Shown here: positions 12,461 to 23,730 of the stretch, piece after piece
How positions within the stretch are numbered: the first letter of the stretch is position 1
Layout of the letters: the number at the start of each line of letters is the position of its first letter
Assembly: GCA_950295325.1 (NCBI GenBank)
Contig: OX485805.1
Coordinates: forward strand, 41,688,758-41,752,757
Reading direction: 5' to 3'
DNA: 64,000 nucleotides
From: Polytrichum commune
Taxonomy: Eukaryota > Streptophyta > Polytrichopsida > Polytrichales > Polytrichaceae
The notes under the pieces: generated by a model
The model's input: only the letters and a program-made list of their open reading frames with translations
What the model was told of the DNA's origin: nothing
Database searches by the model: none
Position numbers and translations under genes: made by a program

Positions 12461-13854
12461 CTTAGTGCTAATGCATGGTCATGACGAGGCCCACTTTCAA
12501 TAGAGAATATGGAATGCTTATCTTGCACAATAAGTTGCACGATTAACTTCCAAAACTCGGAATGAAGGGGAGAGGATTATGTTAAGTTGAGAGAAGTGGG
12601 CAACGATGTCACATGGTCTTGGAAGACTCCCGAAAGCCGGGTCAAAATTATAGACAATGTTGCATGCCCAAGTGCAAATATCCTTGGAGGATGAATCAAT
12701 GAAGTGCTAAACCCAAATCCTCCAACTAAATTATGGCCCCGACATTTGTTCGAGACCCAAAAACTTCACAAAGGCTTATGATCTTATTGTGAACACTTTC
12801 AACTCCACAAACAAATTATGACCGTTGAATGACCTGGAATTGTTTCGTCATCCGGTTAGCAATTGCAAATCACAAAGTTGTTATTTCATGTTTTGGAATT
12901 GGAGTGAAAAAACAAAAAGTTATAAGTGTCCAAACGGAAGTCTTTGTCTCTTTTCAAACGATCACACATGTCTTCTCAATTTTGTTCATTGTTGACCTTA
13001 ACATGATCATTATATTTTGTGCACATAGTCCAATCCCACCATAACATGTGTTGTTGTAGTTGTTGTTGCCATCCAACACTAACTCCAAGTCTTGTCATAT
13101 ACCACTCAAATATAGGTATCCAATCAAGAGAATTGACCATGTAGCTTATTCTATGCATTTTGTAGCTATAGTTTTTGTGGTGGTCTTCAACCTTCGATCA
13201 TCCACTCAATTGTCTCCATGTAGACCCATGACTAGTTGCATACGACCTACAAAGAAAAGAAAAAGAAGTAGAAAAAAGAAAAAGAAAAACAAGCATCTAG
13301 TTCTAGCTCGGGGGGGGGGGGGGTAGTCATTGGTTGGAGTAGCAATATACGTGCGAACAAATGATAGGGTATTTTAAAAACATGGGGGCAAAAATTTATA
13401 ATTGGACTTCAGAGTAATATAGGGTATCAAAAATGACATTGGACATCTTTAAAGTACTATAGGGTATGGAATAATAGGTAATTTGGAATTATAAGTAATG
13501 CAAGCCATTTTTCTATTAACCCAAAGTAGAAATTTGCATAATGATAGCATGTGAAAAAAAGAAGAGAATTGAAAGTAATACCCCCCTATAAAATAGTGGT
13601 TGTTCGCACCTATATCCTAAACTTTTTAACACATTGCCCCCCCCCGAGAGTTCTAGGAGTGCTTCGCCCTAGTATTATCTCGCACACATGGCCAACTATG
13701 GTTGTTGTCCAACCAAAAGTTAAAATTGACTCATTCTAGAGATCACTTTGCATCAACAATCACTTTCATTTGAACTCCACTTGAAGAGCGTGTTATTAAT
13801 ACCATATCCAGCCGATTCTAGGTGGCTACCATACTTTGACCCATTTCAAGCCTG
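12461..13854. other. intergenic with partial R1 copy and homopolymer runs
   Basis: A partial R1 copy lies at about 12960-13180. G and C runs occur near 13310 and 13637. The inverted words GTGCGAACAA (about 13352) and TTGTTCGCAC (about 13606) may be ends of another small element. No supported gene. Confidence 0.4.
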
Positions 13855-14238
13855 GTTCACATGGGGTCCCAAGTCCCAAGTCCCAAGTCCCAACATGGAA
13901 GCAAAATCCCAACTTTTGAGCCTCAAGAAACCATTAAAACATGGTTAATTATCATTAAAGTTGGATCTTGGCTATTTTATGCAAAAATATGCACCGGGCC
14001 TGTGTTGAGAGCTGGGTCTAGCTTTTTGCTCGACCCAACCCTCAACACAAGTCCCGAGCATCGCCTCCGAATAGTGTCGCCATGTGGGCATCCATGTCAT
14101 ACTTGGGACTTAGGACTTGGGACCCCGTGTGAAGTGGTATGCCCCAACTTCCATGCTCTCAATGGCCGAGATTGCACAAATTAACCTTCAAGAGACTTGG
14201 AACTTAGTACTTGGGACCTCGTGTGAACTGACCCCTCA
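13855..14238. mobile_element. inverted-repeat element with CCCAAGT sub-repeats
   Basis: The left end GTTCACATGGGGTCCCAAGT includes four CCCAAGT-like repeats. It is matched in inverted orientation twice on the right, near 14103-14133 and 14200-14234 (GGGACCTCGTGTGAAC). This fits a MITE with a duplicated right terminus. Target duplications were not identified. Overlapping frames through it are not credible genes. Confidence 0.5.
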
Positions 14239-14273
14239 GACACACCCTCATGTCTTTTCCCATGGGGCACAGC

Positions 14274-14368
14274 CGGCTGGGGCAAAACAACCCGTACACT
14301 GGTTCCTTGGAAGCAAGGGTTTAGGCATCCAACAAGGAACGCGTGTATGGATTCGTTCGCCCAAATCG
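14274..14368. mobile_element. 95 bp foldback element, copy 1
   Basis: Nearly the same palindromic sequence as 15414-15507, in the same orientation, sharing CAACCCGTACACTGGTTCCT and the mirrored AACAAGGAACG. The flanks GGCACAGC and GGCAGAGC match at 7 of 8 bases, suggesting an 8 bp target duplication as made by hAT transposases. Confidence 0.6.
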
Positions 14369-15413
14369 GGCAGAGCTGATAAAGAAATCACACTAACTTG
14401 GCATATGAAGCTTTATAAGCTCTAGGGTTTGACATCTGGAACACCAATTGTGTGTAAAGAACGGCGCGCTGTGGGTGTCACCCGAACTTGAACACACATA
14501 GCCAGGTGCATAAAATTGATTGGACATAGTTTTTTTATTTTTTATTTTTATTAAAATTTTCACCCGACGAAATCGGTTTGTGGAGAACAAAGCTACATGT
14601 ATTAAATGAAACAGCAATATGCCAAGTTTGAAAATGTCACTTCACTACAGTCTCGTTCTTTGTAAATTCTACTAACTTTAGGAACCTCTGCAAAGTTGGA
14701 AAGCATAAAAAATTCTGTCCCAAGACATTGATCCAAGTGCGGTAAAAGTGTCCTTCGTCCTCCACGTAAAATTTGTTTTGGACTGAGGCCCGTGTGGTGT
14801 CAGAGGAGTCCAACTTGTTGGTTTTGAATTGAAGTTATTATTGGTGCAGTTAATTCGTCGCCATTTTCTAGAACATTCTTGCAACTGAAAGCCAGCGTTG
14901 CCATAGAATAATAGTGTTATTGACTGACTCTGACTGCAAAAAAATTCCGAGTAGGTTCCAGAAATGGCTGTAGCCATCCGCATTTATTTGGTGGCTTTGT
15001 GTCCCTGCCATCTGAGCTCATGCTTCAAGTTGTGAGTGCTTTTTCAGCACACTTTTCCAGCACACAAAATTCCATCAATCGTCCGAGGAGATTTTTGGGC
15101 AGAATCGGTCAAGATCCAAGTGTTTCCAAGTCTAGCTGGTTATATGTTGTAATCCTTTGGTTTTTCTTTTTCTAATTTGGGGAATTATTCCATATATTCC
15201 TCCAAAAAATGATCGGTAATATTTGAAATAGACCCCTAATAATGTTTTTACCTACTTGACATGGTGTTGCATTTCCACTTCTCAATGGAAATGCACCCTT
15301 ATGTTAAGTTCACAACTTGCCACATTACAGGGTCAAAACAATGAGTATAACTTATAGTGCACAAATTCAACATTTCCTTGGTACAAAACTTCAATCTCCT
15401 TAAAGTTCTAAGG
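14369..15413. other. intergenic, nothing recognised
   Basis: A 101-codon minus-strand frame (14678-14983) has no family signature, and no splice-supported extension is seen. No supported feature. Confidence 0.35.
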
Positions 15414-15507
15414 GGCTGGGCCGAACCAACCCGTACACTGGTTCCTTGGAGGCAAGGGTTTAGGCATCCAACAAGGAACGAGTGTATGCGTTGGTTCGTC
15501 CAGATCA
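15414..15507. mobile_element. 94 bp foldback element, copy 2, with 8 bp target duplication
   Basis: The element folds on itself: GAACCAACCCGTACACTGGT near the left is mirrored by ACGAGTGTATGCGTTGGTTC on the right. A perfect 8 bp direct repeat, TTCTAAGG, lies immediately outside both ends (15406-15413 and 15508-15515). The 8 bp duplication suggests mobilisation by a hAT transposase, by inference. Confidence 0.75.
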
Positions 15508-15515
15508 TTCTAAGG

Positions 15516-17441
15516 TTGGGTTTGTATTAGTGTCCAAGACCAAAGTAACTTTGCAAACGATCTATTGTATTGGTTTCGAGATTTCCATTTGTGGGTCCCA
15601 AGGATTTACACTAAGGTCCTAGTCCAAAGTATGGGAAAAATGTGGCACCATGTTACTACGTAATCTTGTCAGTCTCGACTCAAGAAAATACCCCATCCAA
15701 TTTAAGAAACCAAACTTCGAACTGGGGTCCGATATGAGTCTAAAAACAATGTCCATGAAGAGGTGTTTTGGGCCCCGAGTTTCTTGAACCCGATCCCTAA
15801 TGTAAGATTGCTTTCCAGAGTGGATTGTTGAACATGTGGTTGTGTTAATACATACGAGTACCTATTTCAAAGGGAGGGTCGGCACTCGTTTTTCCTGTCG
15901 TTTCTGGTGGTCGTGATTAAGTTGCCTAGTGAAAGGGAGCCTGAGGATTGGTTCGTCTTTGACGACTTCCTCAGAATGTGCACCAAAAAACCAAAAAGAT
16001 TCTTCATCTCCCTGCCTCTCCAGCAAGAAATTTGAATTTCATAAGAATGTTGACATGGCGGGACACTAGTCAAAGATTCCACCTCCAACGACTGTCATCG
16101 AGAGAAATTTGACTAGGCTTGCTTGCTAGAAAAAAGTTGTTGCAAGAGTTGTGCGAAACATTGTTCTGATGCCGTTTACAAGTTTGTCAAATTTAAATTC
16201 TAGAATGTACATAATATGATGCCTCTTTGTGGCCTAGACTAGACATCACGAGTTTAGATGCCACATTACCTTAAACCGTGAGCCTCTTTTGTATCTCTGC
16301 AACTGCGCCATGCTTCAATCATGCAGAATACCTATGTATGACCTTGTCCAAGTGGAACCCAACAACTTAAAAAATTGGAGTTCAGCACTGAAAGATACAC
16401 TCCAAAACTTGAGATATGGTTGGAGGACCGATAGCACCAACTCCAACCTATCACTAAGTCACACCATGTGGATTTTGTCTTCACACATTGCGCCAATGTT
16501 CCAAACAATGTAATGCCATGTCACGTACCCCATCCGTACTCTCTATCTAAGCTCGATAATTCACACTTTTCACATGATAAGAAACTTTACGTACACACAG
16601 AACATCCTAATCCTATAAATAGGTTCACCTGGAACAAGGACATACCTACATGCGGCAATTCCCATTATGTGACTCCCTGATCAAGAACAAAATTTCAATA
16701 ATTTCCAGAGTCACATTTTATCTGGAGAACACAGACAATTTTAGCACATTATGAGCCATACGCAGAGACAGGAATTCTGAATATTCAGAATGTCTGGTTC
16801 AAAAATAAAATCAGCATTCCATGTTCCCTTTGTCAAGGACATTAGTTCAATTGAGAGACACCCGGTAGAAATTTTCTCAATTCTGGGTGTACTGCAACAT
16901 GAGATGCCAGCTAACATTGACCTAAAAAGATGAAGGTCCAGGTCTTTTTGACAATTGATTTGATGTTTTGTTGACTTAGTCTTGAAGCGCCAGCAATTCC
17001 CTGGTTCTAAACGAACCCACATCAACAACATCATCGTCAAGGTTAACTTCCAACTAACAAATTCTCGCTTGATCTTGACAAAATGGGCTCAACAAATAGA
17101 AAACGACCCTTTCCCTTCTGGCAATTGCGCTGATTGTTCCTTTGTTCTCTTGCTTGGCAAAAATCCACACATTCATTGAGCTTACACCTTCCTCTCTCTG
17201 AACAAGCTACAAGTTCTCTCATTTGTCTTCAATCGAGCATCAACCTCAACACGTCAACAGGCTTGTGACCTGACTGTTGCGGTGTAGTAGCTCACTTCTT
17301 TCCTTTCCGGAGCTCCACAGAACGTCTTCTCAAATACAATCTCTTTCAGAACAATCAAAAAGAAAGTTGCATGCGGTGGTCGTGTTTGTGTTCATCAAGG
17401 ATGTACAGCTAAAGCATGGAGACAAATCAAGAGACCTCTTG
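15516..17441. other. intergenic and 3' flank of the PAP phosphatase gene
   Basis: No supported coding exon. The part nearest 17441 should hold the 3' UTR of the minus-strand gene, but I could not fix a polyadenylation site. Minus-strand frames at 15867-16088 and 16741-17040 show no known family features. Confidence 0.4.
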
Positions 17442-20400
17442 TCATGTACCAAAATTGGAAGCCTGCTTCCGCACTCTTGTTAAGAGTAATCTATAAAGAG
17501 CGTTGTTGCTAGCAAGAATTCCACCACCCTTGACTGTGAAGGTGTCTCTCCCATTACCAATCAGGTTCTCCAAATCTGTTCCTTCTAAGTCAGAAACCTG
17601 TATTTCCCATTTGGCAAAAGTATGAAAATCAAAAGGGTCATAAGACAACCAATATTCGTAAAGCTGAAGACATGTTGAGCAACTAGGACAAGGTTGCTCT
17701 TTTGTCCTCCCCAAGGTGAGACCTACAGAGTTAGGAGAGCACCCCCAATCTCTTGAGTTCTACGATTGCAATCACTCTTCCAAGCTATTTGAGAAGAAAT
17801 CAGCTTGGCAAAAGAGCAACCTTGTCAAATAGCTTGTTAATATGGTGTAAATGCACAATAAAATGCAGAGGACTTGAATAGGAAGTTTACCTGGCCGCCT
17901 GCTTCTACCACACATATGACCCCTGCTGCATGGTCCCACACCTGTTGACACAAGATACTTTATCAATCTCTAGAAGGCTTCACAATGTAGAAGGTTGCAC
18001 AAATCAATAACATTTCACACCTTTCCAGAGTTCAAGGTCTTGAATGCATGGGCAATATGATGAACAAGATAAAGGAGACATGAGAACATCCACAATCAGA
18101 ATCTACTATTCTAGATTCATAGTAGGCTATTAAGAGCCCAAAAGCTCACAAAAGACGGAGGAACAAATACTGAAGAAGTTTCAGAAGGAATATCTCACCT
18201 TCAGCGGAGTTGTATTTTTAGCATGAAGGACGAAGGCAGACACTCCACCAATGGCTAGAGCTAGGTACTTGCATAGGCTGGAGATATCAACCACTCAAGA
18301 TAAGAGTGTGCAATGTAAAGGTTGCATGTGTATGCAATCCTCACCTATCTTGATACTAGAGAGAACCCCGCCAAAGATACTAGAAAAAACTTGAAAAACT
18401 ACTTCTTGAGTGCAAATTGATTGTATTATATTTGAATGCACTAAGAATAGTTATGTACTGCATATGCAAAAGGATGTATTCCAAAAACTGATCATCTGAA
18501 GGGGTATGCACCAGAATCAACACGATGCAAGCAAGGAAGATACCTCCCACAGCAGAGTGATAACACTTGTACATTCTCTTCCGGCAGATGAATCTCCTCT
18601 GAAGCAGAAGCAAGAGCCCGAGCAAGAGGTAAGGTGGACCATACGTCATTGTCTGATATGCAAAACCAAGCATCAGCAACTAAGTAAGGATTGTCCACTT
18701 CACTCTTCATCATCATGCCACTTTGATCCAAACTCTCTGTGAGGGGCATCACCCAACAGCCCCCTCCCATGCTGGCGGCCATGATCAGACCGCGCTGGCG
18801 TGTCTCATGACTCCTAATTTCCTCCGTCTCGAAATATGTGGTTGCCATCTTTATGGAAGGGCTGTCCAAAGAATACTGGAATGCCAAGTTAGGGCAACCC
18901 ATAATTCCCAAGACAGGTTTTCCATCCTCGACCAAAGCCAAGCCCACCTGGAGAAATCGTTGGACAGACATTGAACAAGATGAGTGCATATAATTTGTAT
19001 ACACTTATGTATGATGAGCACAACGTGAGAATAGCCTAATTACGATGTTAGAAAGACCAGTCCTCCATAAGGTTTCGACAAACAATAGGTAGCATGAATG
19101 TCAACTCCGAAATGTACCACATACAGAGCATCTTCTCCTCTTAGAAAGCCCCGTGTTCCATCAATTGGATCCAGGACCTGCATGATAAGGAACCACCGGT
19201 CAAAAAGGCGAGGTAGACTAGCAGCAAAATCTTGCTCACAGAGTGAATCTAACATACTAACTTTCAGAAAATCCGTTTGTAATCCTTTCAACAACAACCA
19301 TAACAAAATGTGATCAAGTATAAAACTAAAAAAGATAGTTTTATTCATAGACAATTTAAAAGGCAAAGTAAAGGGATGCTTCAAGAAGAAGATGATCCTG
19401 CATGCATGTGGCTTCATGAGGGACAATGCAAACATTCAATTCAAAATAGAAATACAACTGATTTCTGAAGAGTTGTCGTTTTGGCATACCCAGTAGGTGC
19501 TATGGCCAGGATGATCACCAGTCACTGTTGAAATATCTTTACCACCTCTATCAATGGCCTGCAATACAATTTCACAATCCAGGTTGCCATTTTCTGGAGA
19601 AGACACTGCAGCCAGTACAGTCACAATGGACTCTATCAATGCGTTTGAGCCATTACCACTTGCAATGCTCTTCTCATAATCAGTGCGTAACTGGCTAGCA
19701 TCTTCCTCTCCTATCATAGGAATCCCAGGAAACAATCTTCCCAATTCTGTAAAAAAAACAATTTGCACCCATTACATGGTAAGGAATTCAAGTCCAAAGA
19801 AGGGTAACAGATGACCTTGAAAGAGTGAATAATATTCATTACGATTATACAAAATAGGCCCTATTTGGTATACATACTCAAACTCTTGAAGAGGAATGAG
19901 GTAACCCATAGCAGACAATTCCATTGTCATACGTGTGCTACTGAACATCAAAAAAAGGTAATTTACATCAGGTTCTTTGGATTTATTTAGTAAGAGTGAG
20001 GTCTAAAGGAAATGGATTTATACCTAGGCTGACAAGAGCTTGCACTCCGAAATCTGCAATTGTGACAGGCGAGTGATCATTCTTGTCCAACTGCCACTCT
20101 CCTTTCTTTATTCCAGCCCTCACCTGGCGGTTAAATAATAGATATACAGTATGTTAGAACAACTCAGGAGAACCTGCAATATGTCGTGTTCTATCCTAAA
20201 TTACAGTCACATTTAACATGTTAATGCAAAAATGCTAGGATGATGTGAGAGTTGCACATGCTATCTTCCATCAAAAACAGTTTGCCGTCAATTTTGAACG
20301 TGAGTGTTGATCTCAAGTACACATATTTCTCTTCACTATACCATTACATGACATCTTACTGCCAACAATTGAGCAGCTGGAACTTAGTTGCACCACAGAT

Positions 20401-20883
20401 ATAAGTCTACAGCCTCCATTAAGTCAACTTTGTTATGCGTCTAGTGCGATGACTAGATTCTGTATACAAAAGTATCGTGGATTGAAACATGCAGAATCAT
20501 ATCTGTCTTTGGACAGGCCTGACAACTGGTTCAGAATTGGTCAGCCTCGAATATACTAGGTAACGCAAAGGAGAAGGCAAAAGTGGAAGCACCTACAGAA
20601 AGGCACAACTGACAAGCCCGCTGCACCACGTCCAGAGCAACCCTGAGCTTTTCGTGGTGTGTGCTTGACTCTAATGCTGTAAACCCACCTTGACACCTGT
20701 TCATGTGTATTTGATCGCGTTAGATGCAGTCGCCAGAAATAGCTGACTATGAAAGTGTGCGCTGATTATGGTAAACTAGCCCTTAATCTTCAACAAAAAC
20801 CATATTGAGCTTCTTACACACCTAGTGTCTTCGCTACAAGGTATGAACTGAACTCCACGATGTTTTTTAGAATTTGACCACAT
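17442..20883 (-). CDS. 3'(2'),5'-bisphosphate (PAP) phosphatase, HAL2/SAL-like
   Basis: The spliced frame gives about 422 aa of the inositol monophosphatase fold. Enzymes of this subgroup hydrolyse 3'-phosphoadenosine 5'-phosphate (PAP) to AMP, removing a by-product of sulfotransfer that inhibits exoribonucleases. Mg-binding residues are visible: IGEEDA (99-104), DPIDGTRGF (176-184) and WDHAAGVI (356-363). SPVTIADFG (71-79) is the substrate-loop Thr/Asp motif of the family. DPIDGTRGF, with Arg rather than Lys, resembles the plant organellar PAP-phosphatase branch more than SAL1/FRY1; this is from memory. An organellar location is likely, but no clear transit peptide is seen. The start is the least certain part: the chosen ATG (20881-20883) needs a 62 nt first exon, and a second in-frame ATG lies at 20702-20704. 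No key residue is missing. The neighbours are transposon relics. Confidence 0.9.
17442..20883 (-). other. exon map of the PAP phosphatase gene (9 exons)
   Basis: Exons in transcript order: 20883-20822, 20696-20597, 20123-20024, 19746-19490, 19177-19118, 18947-18544, 18277-18199, 17941-17891, 17597-17442 (stop included). Every intron is GT-AG, and the summed length of 1269 nt is a multiple of three with no internal stop. Split codons join sensibly: Leu|Glu at the exon 3/4 junction and Ser at exon 6/7. Exons 2-9 rest on family-matching protein. Exon 1 rests only on phase and splice sites. Confidence 0.8.
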
Positions 20884-21489
20884 AAGAAACGCAAAGCGAG
20901 ATTATTTTACAACACACTATGTAGTCCTTTCTGTAAATGCCTCAGTACTTGCAGGTTCTCGGAACCACAGGAAGTTCTTGAGGAGCACATTCTCTCAGGC
21001 AGAGCAGCATTGTTGTTGATGCTTAAAACATACTTTTGTACAGGTTCACAATTATCACATGCGAATTTCAATGATAAGTCTGCATGAGGAGGAATGTGCT
21101 CATAGATCATTACCCTCTGCTACAAGACCACCATATCCGTTCCTTTTCAAAACTTTACCAAGGCACGGATCCTTTGATACAATATGCCAAGATGATTATG
21201 ATAATATTAAAACAATTGTTTGATTAGATTTTCAATATTCTAAATTGATTATATAGAGTTCACATCCAAAAGTAGTACCTATTGATTTGATTCATCATAT
21301 TTCAATATCATAATATTCAAATGATCGTTGAGGATTCACATATCTCCCATAATATTAAATATATTGAAGTGTGTCAACAAATTCGCCTATTAAATGAAGG
21401 CAATCAAGAAGTCCAAAATTTGAAAATATGTCCAGTTTTATTTAAATACGAGTAGCATGAACACAGTAAGATAAGCATGCCTTCATGAT
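20884..21489 (-). promoter_or_regulatory. 5' flank and possible leader of the PAP phosphatase gene
   Basis: A 67-codon minus-strand frame (21110-20907) ends 24 nt before the chosen start codon. It could be an upstream ORF, or a source of an alternative first exon carrying a targeting peptide, but it has no recognisable sequence. No TATA box could be assigned with confidence. Confidence 0.3.
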
Positions 21490-21805
21490 TACTTTTTCTA
21501 ATCAAACACCTATACTTGAGTGTCGTGTGGTTAGGTGTTGATCTAAGAACACACACTCAAAAGACATATATTTACTAGAGATTGGACTACGTGCTCAAAA
21601 CATGTTACCATCTGGGCTCAAGAATCAACATAATTGGGGAAACCTATACGACCATTTAATGTCATCAAGAATCTTCACTTTGACAATGAATATGATATTC
21701 ATATGCGCTCCAACAAATATGAGAAAAATGGCTATGGTCACGATTTGGAATAGGCAATCATCTCACACTAATTGCGTGGTTCGCAACGCACGAGAAGTGG
21801 GTGCA
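21490..21805 (-). repeat. R1 family copy
   Basis: Reverse-oriented copy. It has GTGTGGTTAGGTGTTGATCTAA, then GATTGGACTACGTGCTCAAAACATG, AATCAACATAATTGGGG, AATCTTCACTTTGAC and ATGGCTATGGTCACGATTTG. These are the complement of the order at 12005-12460. Confidence 0.6.
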
Positions 21806-22069
21806 GAGCTTATAGCGGCCATTGAACACCTGCTTACCTTACTTGCAGGACATTCCTAACGATGACACAGCCGCCTCAGACCCTGACAAATACTCAGACA
21901 TGAGTGGCGGAAATAACCTGATGAGACGTCCTAATGGATTCCGAGGAGGGATCCCAACCCGCCCGGACCCCGTCCACTTCAAATTCGAAGCCCCGACCTG
22001 CCTGCGGAGCATTAGCCTTGTCTGTCCCCAATCCATCATCGCCCCCGATGCCATACCTCTACCACTTCA
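21806..22069. other. GC-richer block, unassigned
   Basis: Clearly richer in G+C than its surroundings. Frames are open on both strands (plus from 21822, minus to 21839), but neither shows a known domain. It could be the distal promoter or CpG-rich upstream part of the PAP phosphatase locus, or a gene fragment. Confidence 0.3.
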
Positions 22070-22680
22070 CTACGCTACAATGCGCGTTCCTCTAAGCTCT
22101 GCCCAAGGAGCTGCTATTATTCTCCCCCATTGCTCCAGTTGAATCCAGTTGAAACCAATGTCGCCCGAGATATCCAATTGTAGAACTATGAAACACTACA
22201 TTATTTCCTCCCTCTACACTACACGCCCCTTTGAATTCGGTCCGCAGGCCACTCTCATTCTGCCAATTGCTCCCTGCGAATCATCGACAAATTCAATGTC
22301 GACCGATATACCAACCATATAAAGCAATCACTAAAAATTCAACCACAGTGAAGCTAATTTTACAATGACATGGCCCACGACTCTACAGTGCGTTCTCCTT
22401 CGAACCAGGTCCAGAAGCTACTCTCATTCTGGCAATTGCTCCCTGTGAATCATCAAGAAAATCAATATCAACCGATATACCAATCATAGAAAGCAATCAC
22501 TTAAAAATTAACCACACTGAAGCTATTTGTACGATGACATGGCCAATGTAACTCTACAGTGCGTTCTCCTTCAAATTAGGTCAAGAAGCTGCTCACATTC
22601 TCCCGATTGCTCCCAGTGAATTCCACGAAATCGATATAGACCTACGAATCTATTTGTGGAATTATTGAAAACAGCCACAG
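22070..22680. repeat. ~175 bp tandem repeat, about 3.5-4 copies
   Basis: The word order CTACAGTGCGTTCTCCTTC, CTCATTCTG(C/G)CAATTGCTCCC, GTGAATCATC, ACCGATATACCAA, AAGCAATCACT and CAATGACATGGCC recurs near 22070, 22205, 22380 and 22555. It lies 1.2-1.8 kb upstream of the PAP phosphatase start. No consistent coding frame. Confidence 0.65.
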
Positions 22681-22994
22681 CCGCTACCGATATCATCACT
22701 ACATTGAAGGTACAATCACAATGAGATCGTCCTTCATGCGACTCTTGCAAAATTGATGCAATCTGCTGAATCCAATTACTGAATCTATCAATTGGACGTC
22801 CTTTTAATTGGAGTTACTGAACTTTAGGTCAAAGATGCTGTGTACATAAATTCTTCCAAATGCTTCGATCTCACACCTGATCTTGAGGCTCGTCTGGATG
22901 ATACCCGTCGACGATGATCCTCATACATTCATCCTGGGCTGCTGACTAGTAACTAAAAACTCTAGTAGGTTCAACATGAACATTAATTGAGGGG
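22681..22994. other. intergenic, nothing recognised
   Basis: No supported feature. Confidence 0.4.
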
Positions 22995-23378
22995 ACCTAC
23001 TTTATTGTATTTAGTGTCATATGATAATTCATGTCACTTTTGGTAACTTTTCTAATCTAATCACACTTCTATGACACTTCTTATGAATAAATTTACAAGT
23101 ATTGTCATCTTAACTTACTTCTAGTTCATCCAAATGCCAATTCAAAATGTTACATTTCCTAAAAGTTCCTCCATCGTAACATTTAGGAAATGAGATATTG
23201 TCATGAATGATAGAAATTTTGCATGAAAAATCACTTAGTAAGTGACATGAATTGCAACGTTATAAATTTGTAATACCGGATTTTGTTTACAAGGAATGAT
23301 AAGTAACGTTAAGTTTACAATTAGTAATGAGCAAAGACAAATAGAAATGGCGACACTACATACAATGTTTAGTGTACT
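22995..23378 (+). mobile_element. MITE, TTGTATTTAGTGTC family, copy 1
   Basis: The left end has TTGTATTTAGTGTCATATGA. The right end reads GACACTACATACAATGTTTA, roughly its complement. The interior matches 24841-25310 in the same orientation, for example GACACTTCTTATGAATAA and AAAAATCACTTAGTAAGTGA. Confidence 0.65.
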
Positions 23379-23394
23379 TGTATGATTATTGAAT

Positions 23395-23495
23395 AATAAT
23401 AATAATTGGATATCCTATGAAATTGAATAAGATGTTCATATGAGCTCCAAACTTCACAAGAATGATGGCTACGGCCTTGATTTGGTTTTGCAAAA
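23395..23495 (-). repeat. R1 family fragment
   Basis: AATAAGATGTTCATATGAGC followed by ATGGCTACGGCCTTGATTTG matches one end of R1 copies in reverse orientation. Confidence 0.45.
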
Positions 23496-23730
23496 TTAAA
23501 AATGTTTCCTTGGATTTATCAAAGGCTCATAGAACTCATAGAAAATGACATGCTTCAATCACAACATCCACTTTTGTTTTTGGATCTTCTTAACCCTTTC
23601 ATCAACGGGATGAAAAGGATTTCAAACTTTTGATTTCATTTCTAAAGTTTGCCATAGTTCCAATCACGTGGTTCCAATGTAATGGTATTACCCCAAGCGT
23701 CATCAATGTTAAATGTATACTTTGTCAGTA

